Origin: Balneolaceae bacterium
GTDB lineage: Bacteria; Bacteroidota; Rhodothermia; Balneolales; Cyclonatronaceae
Reading direction: 5' to 3'
Assembly: GCA_007694035.1 (NCBI GenBank)
Contig: RECM01000249.1
Coordinates: 1 to 42,771, forward strand
DNA: 42,771 nucleotides
How positions within the stretch are numbered: position 1 is the first letter of the stretch; each line of letters begins with the position of its first letter. Shown piece by piece: positions 6,836-16,213 of the stretch. The translations under genes were made by a program, and so were the position numbers. Below the pieces are notes generated by a model. It was not told the DNA's origin, made no database searches, and was given only the letters and a program-made list of their open reading frames with translations.

Positions 6836-7933
6836 TCATAAGGTGAGCACCAGGTCGAACAGATCGGGGGAGCCGTTGCGCGAAAGTGTGTCATATACCG
6901 CGCCGTCGCGGGAGAACAGGTACATTTCGCTCTTTACGGAGATCCCTGTAAAAGGCCGTAGCAGACGAAATAGTGGGTCCCGTTCCTGTGCCTGCACGGT
7001 GATCAGCGTGTAGTCCGATCCCCGGTACGTGTTGTTCACGTGCCGGAACAGCGCCCCGAGCGCGCCGGGGCAGTCATCGTGGGCATACATCACCAGCGAC
7101 AGCTGCCTGAGCGGTTCGTGCAGCCTCACCGGTTTCGGCGCTTTCATGAAGCATGACAGGAACCGGAGAAAAGTTGAAATGGTCCGTATACCGTATGTCA
7201 GTTTCAGTACTTCGTAACTTTTATAGGTGTGTTCATCCCAAAGCGCCGTTATGGCCCGGATCTTCCCGCCCTCCTTTGCCACAATAAACCGGTCGAGCGA
7301 CAGTCCGTCTATCGTGCCGAGATACTGTTCAAACCTTGATTCACCGATTACAGGTGCCATCCGGAACCCGGCCGCGTAGTTCCGGTACAGGGCCAGCAGT
7401 TCGGGGATGTCGGCCGGGGAGGGCACGCCGATCTCAAACCGCGGGTCCGGCCGCATCGTCCGAAGCGGGAGCATGTTGAACACCCGGTTATCGCCCAGGT
7501 GGAAAGCTTTGGGGATGCCCGCCCGTCCACTGGCAAATATCAGGGAATTCTGGTTGTGCTTCAGGAAATTGGCGATTACCATATCTGCATCGGTGGCCAG
7601 CACGTGGTCGATAGCCGCCCGCACCAGGCGGAAAGCCGTCCGGCCCTTCCGGAATCGGGGATCCACCCTGAGGTCCATCATGAAGGAAAGAGTGCAGGGT
7701 GTTCCAGCCAGAACGGCAGGGAAATGGACCACTCCAACAAGACCGATCACCTCCGAACCCAGGCAGGCCACATAATGCCAGGAATCCGGGTCCAGCAGCC
7801 GGTGCAGGGAATTGAAGCGGGGCGTGCGCTGCACAGACAACGAAATGATGCCATCCTGATAACACCGCCGCGACAGCTGCATGATCTGTTCGTTATCGGA
7901 ATCTTCGGCGGGGCGAACCGTGATTGTGTTCAT
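6836..7933 (-). CDS. GNAT family N-acetyltransferase, two-lobed
   Basis: A 365-residue protein. The N-terminal half is a GNAT acyl-CoA-dependent acetyltransferase: ITVRPAEDSDNEQIMQLSRRC at the start, then LSFMMDLRVDPRFRKGRTAFRL, where R-x-x-x-G is the acyl-CoA pyrophosphate loop. The second half (from about residue 165, EIGVPSPADIPELLALYRNYA) repeats a GNAT-like beginning, so the protein appears to have two tandem lobes, the second degenerate. It is GC-rich and read from a long upstream region shared divergently with the serine hydrolase at 8220. Substrate unknown; small amines or amino groups on metabolites are usual for such tandem GNATs. Confidence 0.78.
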   Translation of the reverse strand: MNTITVRPAEDSDNEQIMQLSRRCYQDGIISLSVQRTPRFNSLHRLLDPDSWHYVACLGSEVIGLVGVVHFPAVLAGTPCTLSFMMDLRVDPRFRKGRTAFRLVRAAIDHVLATDADMVIANFLKHNQNSLIFASGRAGIPKAFHLGDNRVFNMLPLRTMRPDPRFEIGVPSPADIPELLALYRNYAAGFRMAPVIGESRFEQYLGTIDGLSLDRFIVAKEGGKIRAITALWDEHTYKSYEVLKLTYGIRTISTFLRFLSCFMKAPKPVRLHEPLRQLSLVMYAHDDCPGALGALFRHVNNTYRGSDYTLITVQAQERDPLFRLLRPFTGISVKSEMYLFSRDGAVYDTLSRNGSPDLFDLVLTL

Positions 7934-8219
7934 AGGTTGAAACGATGTGATTGGGAGAACATAGCAAATTTATGTGTAGATTTCTGCCAGGGGATTTGCA
8001 GAGCAGTATGTGATAAATGCAGCCACTACTTCATTTTGGGAAATTCCATGATTAACTTCTGTGAAAAATCCCGTTACGGTTCAAATCTATTTGTTGCTAT
8101 CTGTAACAAAGTTAAGCACGGTATAACAGTGGGCGATATCAGCCCTTTGCATTGTGATTGCCTTTTTGTATTAACATAAAGGTGAGGTAAACCGTAATTA
8201 CAAAAAAAATCAGTCACTT

Positions 8220-10226
8220 ATGAAAGTATCAGCCTCCCTTATTTTCGCCCTTATTTTCTCGGCCATAACCCTTTCGGCGCAGAAATTCGACCGATTGGAA
8301 TCGGTTATTACAGTTGGAGAGAGCGTTCACACAACCCTCCCAGCCACCGGTATACACACTTTTACGATAGTGCTTGAACCGGATTATTTTGTGCACGGAT
8401 TTGTTAACCAGGAATCTGTGGATGTAGTGGTGACTATTTATAATCCGGAAGGAGAAAAAGCAGCGGAGTTCGATGGACCTGCCATAGGGAAAGAGTTCTT
8501 TCAGTTTACTACCAAAGCCGGTGGGGTGTATCGGATTGAAGTGAGGCCGTTCGAAGAGGACGAGGGGGACTATTCGATCATGGTTTCCATCGCCGAACCG
8601 GTTGCTACCGATCCGGCCGCACGATTGAACCAGCTGATGATTGAGTATACGGGAGACGACGTTCCTGGCGCGGCCGTGTTGGTGATAAAGAATGGGAAAC
8701 CCGTTTTCCGCAACTACTGGGGCATGGCCAACCTGGCATACGGCATTCCGATGAGCGACACCACCTTGCACAATATCGGCTCCACGTCCAAACAATTTCT
8801 CACATTTGCGCTGTTGCTGCTTCAGGAAGAGGGGAAGCTCTCTCTGGATGTTGATGTGCGCGAATACATACCCGAACTGCCCGATTTTGGCCACACCGTT
8901 ACGCTCAGGCACCTGGTGAATCACACCAGTGGATATCGTGAATTCATCAACCTGATTGCCATGACAGGCCGGAATGTGAGCACCGAACTGGGTATTGAAA
9001 AGATAATCGGGATTGTTCAGCGTCAGCCAGAACTTCAGAATGAGCCGGGAAGCGAGTTTAATTACAACAATACCGGCTACGCGCTTATGACCGAAGTAAT
9101 TAAAAGGGTTACAGGCACGCCATTCCCGGAGTGGATGAAAGAGAATGTTTTTGATCCGCTTGAGATGCACCACACGGTGGTGCGGACAAGCCCGAATCAA
9201 ATCGTGCCAAACCGGTCGGTTGGGTACTCACCCGGAAGGGAAGGAAGGTTTACCGAGGCGACAGATCTTGGTGGTGCGGCAGGTGCGGGAGGCATCCACA
9301 CGACGATGGGCGATCTGGCCAAATGGGTCAGTAATCTGATCAACCCGGTGGTTGGAACCGCGGCCATGATTGAGGAAATGTCCACGCCGTTTGAATTGAA
9401 CGACGGAACATTTACGCAGTACGGACTCGGCCTGTTTGTTCAGGAATTCAAAGGGTTGCCCTATTTCCATCACGGCGGTGCAGATATAGCACACCGGTCT
9501 ATGTTGATGGTGTTTCCAGGCATAGACGCAGCCGTGGTCACGCAGAGTAACCTGGCCACTTTTAACGGCGCGCTCACGAACCGGATCGCGGAGCTTTTCC
9601 TGCAGGAATACCTGGAAACGGTTGAGACGGTGCAGGAACTGGATGAGGAGGCCGACAAAGCCGGAAATGAGGCTGAATTCGAATATGAGATTGAGAAATT
9701 CGACCATCTGGCCGGACGGTATGAACTGGCAATTATGCCCGGGTTCATCCTTACCTTTTCGCGCGACGGCGACCGTATCTATACTCAGGCCACCAATCAG
9801 CCGGAAGTGAATCTGATGGCGATGTCCGATTCGACTTTTAGCCTGGCCGGTGTGGACGCATTCATCACTTTCCACCTGAATGAAGATGCCACTGCCGATT
9901 CCCTCACCCTGCATCAGAACGGAAACCACATCGCCAGGAAGATAGCATTTACACTGGATCTGGATCAAATGGCGGAGTATACCGGGCGCTACTTCAGTGA
10001 TGAAATTGAAACGCTCTACACAGTGGTGATGAAGGAAGATACCCTGGTTCTGAGGCACTACCAGATGTATGATGACCTCGAGCTCACCCCCACCACAGAA
10101 GATACATTCGGCTCCGGATTTCCCATTTCTTCGGTCCGGTTTGTGAGGGATGAAAACGGACAGATTACCGGCTTCAAGGCATCCAACGGCCGCACAAGGG
10201 ATGTGCTGTTCGGCAAACGGGATTAG
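8220..10226 (+). CDS. Exported serine hydrolase (class C beta-lactamase fold)
   Basis: A 668-residue protein with a signal peptide (LIFALIFSAITLSAQ). Residues ~25-125 form a beta-rich domain resembling bacterial pre-peptidase C-terminal modules (GIHTFTIVLEPDYF...GVYRIEVRP). Residues ~135-460 are the beta-lactamase/DD-peptidase/esterase domain. Catalytic S188-x-x-K191 is in GSTSKQF, the tyrosine motif is Y282-N-N, and the HxG-type triad element is HHGGAD. The C-terminal ~180 residues (DHLAGRYELAIMPGF..., EYTGRYFSDEI) look like the lipocalin-like tail often following such hydrolases. Probably periplasmic or surface-exposed; it could act on D-amino-acid peptides or esters. ATG at 8220, monocistronic. 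Confidence 0.88.
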   Translation: MKVSASLIFALIFSAITLSAQKFDRLESVITVGESVHTTLPATGIHTFTIVLEPDYFVHGFVNQESVDVVVTIYNPEGEKAAEFDGPAIGKEFFQFTTKAGGVYRIEVRPFEEDEGDYSIMVSIAEPVATDPAARLNQLMIEYTGDDVPGAAVLVIKNGKPVFRNYWGMANLAYGIPMSDTTLHNIGSTSKQFLTFALLLLQEEGKLSLDVDVREYIPELPDFGHTVTLRHLVNHTSGYREFINLIAMTGRNVSTELGIEKIIGIVQRQPELQNEPGSEFNYNNTGYALMTEVIKRVTGTPFPEWMKENVFDPLEMHHTVVRTSPNQIVPNRSVGYSPGREGRFTEATDLGGAAGAGGIHTTMGDLAKWVSNLINPVVGTAAMIEEMSTPFELNDGTFTQYGLGLFVQEFKGLPYFHHGGADIAHRSMLMVFPGIDAAVVTQSNLATFNGALTNRIAELFLQEYLETVETVQELDEEADKAGNEAEFEYEIEKFDHLAGRYELAIMPGFILTFSRDGDRIYTQATNQPEVNLMAMSDSTFSLAGVDAFITFHLNEDATADSLTLHQNGNHIARKIAFTLDLDQMAEYTGRYFSDEIETLYTVVMKEDTLVLRHYQMYDDLELTPTTEDTFGSGFPISSVRFVRDENGQITGFKASNGRTRDVLFGKRD

Positions 10227-10533
10227 AGCGACAGCCACCCTTTTATTTAAACTTATTGAAGTTGTTCAGCAATCTTAAAAAAATTCCTGGAATGCTGACT
10301 GCGGCTAACCGAATTCTGAAATAGTGCTGATGTTTGAAATTTGTAACTACCCAAAACCTGATTTTTTGTGTATGTTCATTTCGTTTGATCAACACTTGTG
10401 ATCATTTTGTTTTAATTTCATTGATTGATCATACCGGGCCTGAATCACATAATGAGCCCGGGATCATTGCGGTTCAACTGTTCATGTTCTTGCACGACAT
10501 CCAGCCACCTTATATTAATAAAGGAAACCGACC
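10227..10533. other. Intergenic region, 307 bases
   Basis: No convincing gene. The 67-codon ORF at 10334-10537 lacks any domain and overlaps the next start. The stretch is AT-rich and probably carries the promoter of the SSS transporter cluster. A clear AAGGA lies 9 bases before the TTG at 10534. Confidence 0.5.
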
Positions 10534-12375
10534 TTGATACTTGGAATTCTTGACTGGGCCATTATTGGCCTGTTCTTTATCATTCTGCTTTCCATCGGCT
10601 ATGTGGCATCACGTCAGGCGGGTCAAAATACCACCAACTTCTTTCTGTCGGGGCGGAATATGCCATGGTGGGTACTGGGTGTGTCGATGGTGGCCACCAC
10701 CTTCTCGGCCGATACGCCCAACCTGGTTACCGATATGGTTCGTACCGGCGGTGTGGCCAGTAACTGGCAGTGGTGGGCCTTTCTGCTTACCGGCATGCTC
10801 ACCGTGTTTGTATACGCCAAGCTGTGGAACCGTTCACAGGTGATGACCGACCTGGAATTTTACGAACTGCGCTACAGCGGCAGGATGGCCGCGTTCCTGA
10901 GGGGTTTCAGGGCAGTGTACCTGGGTTTCTTTTTTAATGTGATGATCATTGCGACCGTCTCGCTCGCGTTCATTAAAATTGCCGCCGTTATGCTCGGCCT
11001 GCAGCCCGGTACCGCGCTGATCATCGCGTCGGTTATCGTTGTTTTCTACAGCGGCCTGGGTGGTCTGAAGTCCATTTTGTGGACCGATTTGTTCCAGTTC
11101 TCCTTCGCGATGGCCGGAGCGGTTATCGCCGCCATCTATGTGGTCGGCTCGCCCGAGGTTGGCGGACTGGCCAATCTGTTTGCCCATCCCAATGTGTCCG
11201 ACAAGCTGAGCCTGGTGCCCAGTATCTCGCAGCCTGAGCTATTTATCAGCATTTTCCTCATTCCCATTGCCGTTCAATGGTGGTCGGTCTGGTATCCCGG
11301 GGCCGAGCCCGGCGGGGGCGGTTACGTGGCACAGCGTATGCTTGCGGCCAAAAATGAATCACACGCCGTGGGTGCCACCCTGCTGTTCAATTTTTTCCAT
11401 TATGCCCTGCGCCCCTGGCCCTGGATCCTGGTCGGCCTGGCCTCGCTTATCGTATTCCCCGACATTGCCAGTATGGCGCGGCAGTATCCGGATGTGCCGG
11501 CCCAGTACATGCAGAACGATTTTGCCTATCCGGCCATGCTTCGCGAATTCCTTCCCACAGGGCTCCTCGGGCTGGTGGTCGCCTCCCTGATCGCCGCGTA
11601 CATGTCTACCACCGCATCCCAGCTCAACTGGGGTTCCTCTTACCTGGTGAACGATTTTTACGGACGCTTTTACAAGCCCGACGCCACCGAGAAACAGCGT
11701 GTGCGGTTCGGCCGGTTCTCGACCGTAACCCTAATGTTCTTCTCGGTTCTGCTGGCACTGGTACTTCAAAATGCCCTGCAGGCCTTCCAGTATATCCTGA
11801 TGATCGGGGCCGGAACCGGCCTCATCTACATTCTCCGCTGGTTCTGGTGGCGCATCAACGCCTATTCCGAAATTGCCGCGATGGTTGGGGCGGGCACATT
11901 CTCGCTGATCTTCATCCTGATCGAAAACTTTCAGATGGTACGGCTCGACGATGGTATGGTGGATGTGTTTGGCATGATAACCAGCATGAGTTACTGGAAT
12001 GTGATCAAGCTGCTGGGAACCGTAATCCTCACATCGGCTACATGGATCATTGTAACGCTGCTTACCAAACCTATCGATGAAGAAACCCTGCGCAGTTTTT
12101 ACCGGAAAATCAGGCCCGGAGGCCCGGGCTGGAAGCGCGTGGTACAACGCGCAGCGGCAGAGAATGTTGAGCTGATAAAAGTGGAAGACCTGAAATGGGA
12201 TGTTCCCACGGGCATTCTCTGTATGATATTCGGTACGATGTCGATCTACAGCATGCTGTTTACCATCGGGAACCTGCTCTACGCAAATTACGCGAGTGCG
12301 ATCTTTCTCGCAGTGATTGCGCTCATTTCAGGGTTTGCATTGACAAGATTCTGGCATAAACTCAGGATGGAATAA
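10534..12375 (+). CDS. Sodium:solute symporter (SSS family) transporter
   Basis: A 613-residue inner-membrane protein with about 14 predicted helices. The N-terminus (DWAIIGLFFIILLSIGYVASRQ) and the NFFLSGRNMPWWVLG segment are signatures of the SSS (SLC5-like) Na+-coupled symporters, as is GLGGLKSILWTDLFQF in the fifth helix region. It is longer than average, with an extra C-terminal pair of helices. Starts at a TTG preceded by AAAGGAAA at good spacing; the next in-frame ATG is far inside. It leads an apparent cluster with a sugar nucleotidyltransferase 37 bases downstream and a NahK-like kinase, so the cargo is probably an amino sugar or other sugar. Cargo is inferred from context only. Confidence 0.88.
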   Translation: MILGILDWAIIGLFFIILLSIGYVASRQAGQNTTNFFLSGRNMPWWVLGVSMVATTFSADTPNLVTDMVRTGGVASNWQWWAFLLTGMLTVFVYAKLWNRSQVMTDLEFYELRYSGRMAAFLRGFRAVYLGFFFNVMIIATVSLAFIKIAAVMLGLQPGTALIIASVIVVFYSGLGGLKSILWTDLFQFSFAMAGAVIAAIYVVGSPEVGGLANLFAHPNVSDKLSLVPSISQPELFISIFLIPIAVQWWSVWYPGAEPGGGGYVAQRMLAAKNESHAVGATLLFNFFHYALRPWPWILVGLASLIVFPDIASMARQYPDVPAQYMQNDFAYPAMLREFLPTGLLGLVVASLIAAYMSTTASQLNWGSSYLVNDFYGRFYKPDATEKQRVRFGRFSTVTLMFFSVLLALVLQNALQAFQYILMIGAGTGLIYILRWFWWRINAYSEIAAMVGAGTFSLIFILIENFQMVRLDDGMVDVFGMITSMSYWNVIKLLGTVILTSATWIIVTLLTKPIDEETLRSFYRKIRPGGPGWKRVVQRAAAENVELIKVEDLKWDVPTGILCMIFGTMSIYSMLFTIGNLLYANYASAIFLAVIALISGFALTRFWHKLRME

Positions 12376-12412
12376 AAACCTGAAATCATATTTTTCTTTA
12401 AAAACATAATAA

Positions 12413-13315
12413 ATGAAGAAACCTGCACTGCTAATCCTGGCCGCAGGGCTGGGAAGCCGCTACGGCGGCCTTAAACAGCTCGAGGCGATCGGCCCGGGCG
12501 GAGAAACCATTATCGACTACTCCGTATTTGACGCCATCAGGGCGGGATTCGGCAAAGTGGTTTTTGTGATTAAAAAAGAGATGGATGAGGCGTTCAGGGA
12601 ACAGCTGCTCAACCGGTTCGATGACCGGATTGAAACGGAATGCGTGTTTCAGGACCTGAACGATCTGCCCGCAGGATTTACCGTGCCGCCGGGCCGGGAG
12701 AAACCCTGGGGCACCACCCACGCCGTGTTGACGGCAGAAAAGGCGGTTGATACACCTTTCTGCGTGATCAATGCCGACGATTTTTACGGATACGACGCGT
12801 TCCGGCAAACGGCCAAATTCCTGAACAGCCAGGCAACCGATACCCGTTACGCCATGGTAGGCTACCGGCTGGCCAATACGCTGTCGGACCACGGCACTGT
12901 CTCGCGCGGTGTTTGTGATGTAGATGACGACGGCAATCTTCGGACGATAATCGAACATACCAAAATCAGCCGGGAAAACGGATCCATCATCAGCCACGCC
13001 CATGAAACACCCGTCATCTTGCAGGAAACCAACCTCGTGTCAATGAATTTCTGGGGTTTTACCCCCGCGCTTTTCCCCCTGCTCAGAAACGAGTTTGTCG
13101 ACTTTCTGAAGAAGAATTCGGGTGAGCTTACCGCCGAGTGTTATCTTCCTGTGGTCGTCAACCAGTTCATTCAGCAGAAGAAAGTGAGTGTGGCTGTGCT
13201 CGATTCCGACGCAGACTGGTTTGGAATCACCTACAACGAAGACAAGGAAGCGGCAAGGGAGAACATGCTACAGAAGATCAAGTCAGGTGAATACCCCCGC
13301 AATCTGTGGACCTGA
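12413..13315 (+). CDS. Sugar-1-phosphate nucleotidyltransferase family protein
   Basis: A 300-residue nucleotidyltransferase. The N-terminal signature is LILAAGLGSRYGGLKQLEAIGPGGETIID: the G-x-G-S/T-R nucleotide loop with a KQ substrate-side motif. NADDFYGYDAF provides the metal-binding aspartates, and VSMNFWGFTPALF is typical of this subgroup. Such enzymes couple NTP to sugar 1-phosphates (UDP- or dTDP-sugars). Here the gene lies between the SSS importer and a NahK-like 1-kinase, so UDP-HexNAc formation from HexNAc-1-P is the most economical reading. ATG start 37 bases after the transporter stop; likely co-transcribed. Nucleotide specificity cannot be read from sequence alone. Confidence 0.85.
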   Translation: MKKPALLILAAGLGSRYGGLKQLEAIGPGGETIIDYSVFDAIRAGFGKVVFVIKKEMDEAFREQLLNRFDDRIETECVFQDLNDLPAGFTVPPGREKPWGTTHAVLTAEKAVDTPFCVINADDFYGYDAFRQTAKFLNSQATDTRYAMVGYRLANTLSDHGTVSRGVCDVDDDGNLRTIIEHTKISRENGSIISHAHETPVILQETNLVSMNFWGFTPALFPLLRNEFVDFLKKNSGELTAECYLPVVVNQFIQQKKVSVAVLDSDADWFGITYNEDKEAARENMLQKIKSGEYPRNLWT

Positions 13316-13549
13316 AATAGTTTAGGTCACCTGCGGCCCCAAAGTACAACTCATCAGAATGTTCACAAACCGTGGCGATTCTTTCGTATGCCGGGAAATC
13401 CGGGCAAATCCTGAACGAACGCCGGGGAAAATGGCCCCGAAGCGGGACCGGGAGAATGGCCAATTCAATTGTATAGTGAAAACGTTGCCCGGATGGTCCG
13501 GTTAATTAACATTAATTGGCAGGGCAAATTATTTTGAAGCCGACCCATC

Positions 13550-14596
13550 ATGATAACCTCAGATATTTCTTCCGTATTGCGCCATTTTAAAACAGAGGGC
13601 AGCCATGCGCACGCACGGCCGTTCGGTTCGGGCCATATTCATTCGACCTGGCTGATTGAAGCCGGGAATAAACACGATCCGGACTACATCCTGCAGAAGT
13701 TCAACAGCAATGTTTTTCCCCTTACGGCCGAAACGATGAACAATATCCGCCTGGTTACCGGCCACCTCCGGCAAAAATGGGGTCCCGGCAGCGGTTTTGA
13801 GGTACCGGAACTGATTGAATGCACCGATGGCGGCGTGTACCATACCGGTTCCGATGGCGTGCACTGGCGGCTTTACCGGAGGATCAATCCCGGTATCAGC
13901 TACGACCAGGTGCCCAATGAAAATGTGGCGTACGAAGCGGGGAAAATTTTCGGGAAATTCATCGCGTACCTCAGCGATCTGCAGCCGGATAAGCTGAGTG
14001 TGGTAATCCCCGGTTTTCATTCGGCGGAATTGCGGTATGAACAGCTTCAGACCGCCGTGAAAAACGATCCGGCAGGGCGGAGGGCGGAAGTGGAAGCCGA
14101 AATCGCGTTCGCCGGGAAACATTATGATGCCATGCTGGAGCTTCCCCGGCGGCAGCAGTCAGGCGAAGTGCCGCTGCGCGTTACCCACAACGACACCAAG
14201 CTGAACAATGTGCTTTTTGACGACCGGGGCCGCGCCGTTTCCGTTATCGACCTCGACACGGTGATGCCGGGGTTGTCGCTCTATGATTTTGGCGACCTGG
14301 TCCGCACCGCTGCGGGGACCGGCGATGAGGATGAGGCCGACCTGAACCGGATCGGATTCAACAGGGCACTGTACAAAGCGATTGAAAAAGGTTTTCTGGA
14401 ACAGACCCGGCATTTCCTCACACCGGCTGAAACCGCTCTGATGCCGCTGTCGGCACGGTACATGACCTGGATCATGGGAATCCGCTTCCTGGCCGATTAT
14501 ATAAACGGGGATGTCTACTATCAGACCCATTACCCGGGCCAGAACCTCAGGCGCTGCCGGGCGCAATTCCGCCTCATGGAGACCATGGAGTTCTGA
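13550..14596 (+). CDS. NahK-like N-acetylhexosamine 1-kinase (phosphotransferase family)
   Basis: A 348-residue aminoglycoside-phosphotransferase-fold kinase. Visible are the Brenner motif RVTHNDTKLNNVLF (catalytic Asp in HND), the metal-binding VIDLDTVMPG (DxD) and an N-terminal nucleotide region YILQKFNSNVF. Length and the HNDTKLNN form are close to bifidobacterial NahK (about 360 residues), which phosphorylates GlcNAc/GalNAc at C1. In a cluster with a nucleotidyltransferase and next to a GH109-type gene, HexNAc 1-kinase is the best guess. Other sugar kinases of the same fold remain possible. It begins 234 bases after the nucleotidyltransferase and ends one base from the convergent GH109-type gene. 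Confidence 0.76.
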   Translation: MITSDISSVLRHFKTEGSHAHARPFGSGHIHSTWLIEAGNKHDPDYILQKFNSNVFPLTAETMNNIRLVTGHLRQKWGPGSGFEVPELIECTDGGVYHTGSDGVHWRLYRRINPGISYDQVPNENVAYEAGKIFGKFIAYLSDLQPDKLSVVIPGFHSAELRYEQLQTAVKNDPAGRRAEVEAEIAFAGKHYDAMLELPRRQQSGEVPLRVTHNDTKLNNVLFDDRGRAVSVIDLDTVMPGLSLYDFGDLVRTAAGTGDEDEADLNRIGFNRALYKAIEKGFLEQTRHFLTPAETALMPLSARYMTWIMGIRFLADYINGDVYYQTHYPGQNLRRCRAQFRLMETMEF

Positions 14597-14597
14597 T

Positions 14598-15992
14598 TCA
14601 GATTATTTTTGTGGTTCCGCCGCGGGCCAGCTGGATGTCCATCGCGGGTTTGTTGGTTTCCCACGCGCCCCTGGTGAAGTCGGGGATATCCACCGACGCT
14701 GATCGGTTGGCAACCGATTGTTCGGTGAGCGGCGCGATGGCGCTCCACAGGGCCGCATCGTACACATCGATCTCGAGGGGCAGGCCGTTGCGCAGGCAGT
14801 CTACCAGGCGCCAGTCCATGATCGTATCCATGCCGCCGTGCCCGCCCACCTGCCGGGCCATGTCGCCTACGCGTTTCGTGATTTCGGGGGTATATTTTTC
14901 TTCCAGCTCTTTCAGGGCTTCATCACCAAGCCAGCCGGTGTGGCTGGTCGAAATACGACCGGGTGTGGGCCACTTCTGGGCTGTGCCCTTTGTACCGCTC
15001 ACCAGGAATATGCGGGAATATGGCCGCGGTGAGGTCACGTCGTGCTGGATCATAATGGTCCGGCCTTTGTGGGTTTTGATCGTGGTGGTGTTCATGTTCC
15101 CGCGGTAATTTTTCCCCACAAACGGTTTCCACATGTCATTTTCTCCGGCAAGTTCACGGGCACGGTCGGCCATCATGAAATCTTTGCTTGATACCGACAC
15201 CAGGTAATCCATTTTGTCGCCGCAGTTGATGTTCATCAGTTTCGACATGGGCCCGATGGCATGCGGCGGATAGAGCAGTCCGTTTCTCTCCGAATTTTCC
15301 CTGAGCCGCCACAGGTCGTGGTAATAGGTTTCCGAAAAATTCAAATCCATCAGATCGTGGATGTAGGCGCCCTCGCCGTGAACAATGTCGCCGAGAAAAC
15401 CCTGGCGGGCCATGTTCATTACCATCATCTCAAAAAAATTGTAGCAGGTATTGCCGAGCATCATGCAGTGTTTGCCAGTCTTTTCGGATACCTCTACCAG
15501 CTGCCAGCACTCGTCGATGGTTTTGGCCGCGGGCAGTTCAACGGCCACGTGCTTGCCGTGCTCCATGGCATACACACTCTGTTCGGCGTGCTGGTCCCAG
15601 GGGGTACAGATATAGACCAGGTCCACATCGTCGCTGTCGCACATCTCCTTCCACGATTCAGCCCGGCCTGAATACAGTTTGGGTGTGTACGCCACGCCAT
15701 TGAGCTCCGAATTCGCCCGTTGTACCCTGTCGGTTTCTACATCACAGATGCCGGTAATCTGTGCGCCTTCTATTCTGGGGAGGCGCCGAACCGCGCCCGC
15801 CCCTCTGTTTCCAATGCCGATGAGCCCGATCCGGACCGTCTCAAGCTTGGGTGCGGCATGCCCCGACATGTTATAGGCCTGCCTGCCTGAAAGTGTGTAA
15901 TGCTCTGGCAGCATTCTTTGGATAGAAGATCCGATGAGTCCCGCTCCGGCCAGCCCCAGGGAGGCCTGTTTTAGAAAATCACGACGATCCAT
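14598..15992 (-). CDS. Gfo/Idh/MocA family protein, GH109-type (alpha-N-acetylgalactosaminidase-like), Tat exported
   Basis: A 464-residue protein. The N-terminus MDRRDFLKQASLGLAGAGLIG is a twin-arginine signal, so it is folded with cofactor before export. An NAD-binding Rossmann domain follows (RIGLIGIGNRGAGAVRRL). The middle has the GH109 pattern GNTCYNFFEMMVMNM...GEGAYIHDL and YPPHAIGPMSKLM. GH109 enzymes hydrolyse terminal alpha-GalNAc by a transient NAD+-dependent redox mechanism. Related oxidoreductases of unknown activity exist, so hydrolysis is likely but not proven. It converges with the NahK-like gene, one base apart, leaving no room for separate terminators. Its neighbours support an amino-sugar salvage role. 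Confidence 0.8.
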   Translation of the reverse strand: MDRRDFLKQASLGLAGAGLIGSSIQRMLPEHYTLSGRQAYNMSGHAAPKLETVRIGLIGIGNRGAGAVRRLPRIEGAQITGICDVETDRVQRANSELNGVAYTPKLYSGRAESWKEMCDSDDVDLVYICTPWDQHAEQSVYAMEHGKHVAVELPAAKTIDECWQLVEVSEKTGKHCMMLGNTCYNFFEMMVMNMARQGFLGDIVHGEGAYIHDLMDLNFSETYYHDLWRLRENSERNGLLYPPHAIGPMSKLMNINCGDKMDYLVSVSSKDFMMADRARELAGENDMWKPFVGKNYRGNMNTTTIKTHKGRTIMIQHDVTSPRPYSRIFLVSGTKGTAQKWPTPGRISTSHTGWLGDEALKELEEKYTPEITKRVGDMARQVGGHGGMDTIMDWRLVDCLRNGLPLEIDVYDAALWSAIAPLTEQSVANRSASVDIPDFTRGAWETNKPAMDIQLARGGTTKII

Positions 15993-16213
15993 ATGGTTTC
16001 CCTTTAAGTTTCGTTTTGTTTCGGTTGATTTTTAACAAATCATTTTTCTATTTCATAATAATGCTATTTGACAAAAAATTAAATCAGGTTCTTATCAATT
16101 AATCCGGGCAGTTGAACAGACCTGTACGGGTTGTTTCCATCTTGCTATATTACTCAGCCGGAATGCATTTCAACAACCCGGCCAGTAATTTCAATACCAA
16201 TTCATTGAATTAT

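Noticed and set aside
7407-8179. Forward ORFs of 122 and 226 codons
   Set aside because: Overlap the GNAT gene in antisense and run into intergenic DNA; no recognisable motif.
8229-10238. Two long reverse ORFs (323 and 336 codons)
   Set aside because: They are shadows of the serine hydrolase, rich in rare residues and without domains.
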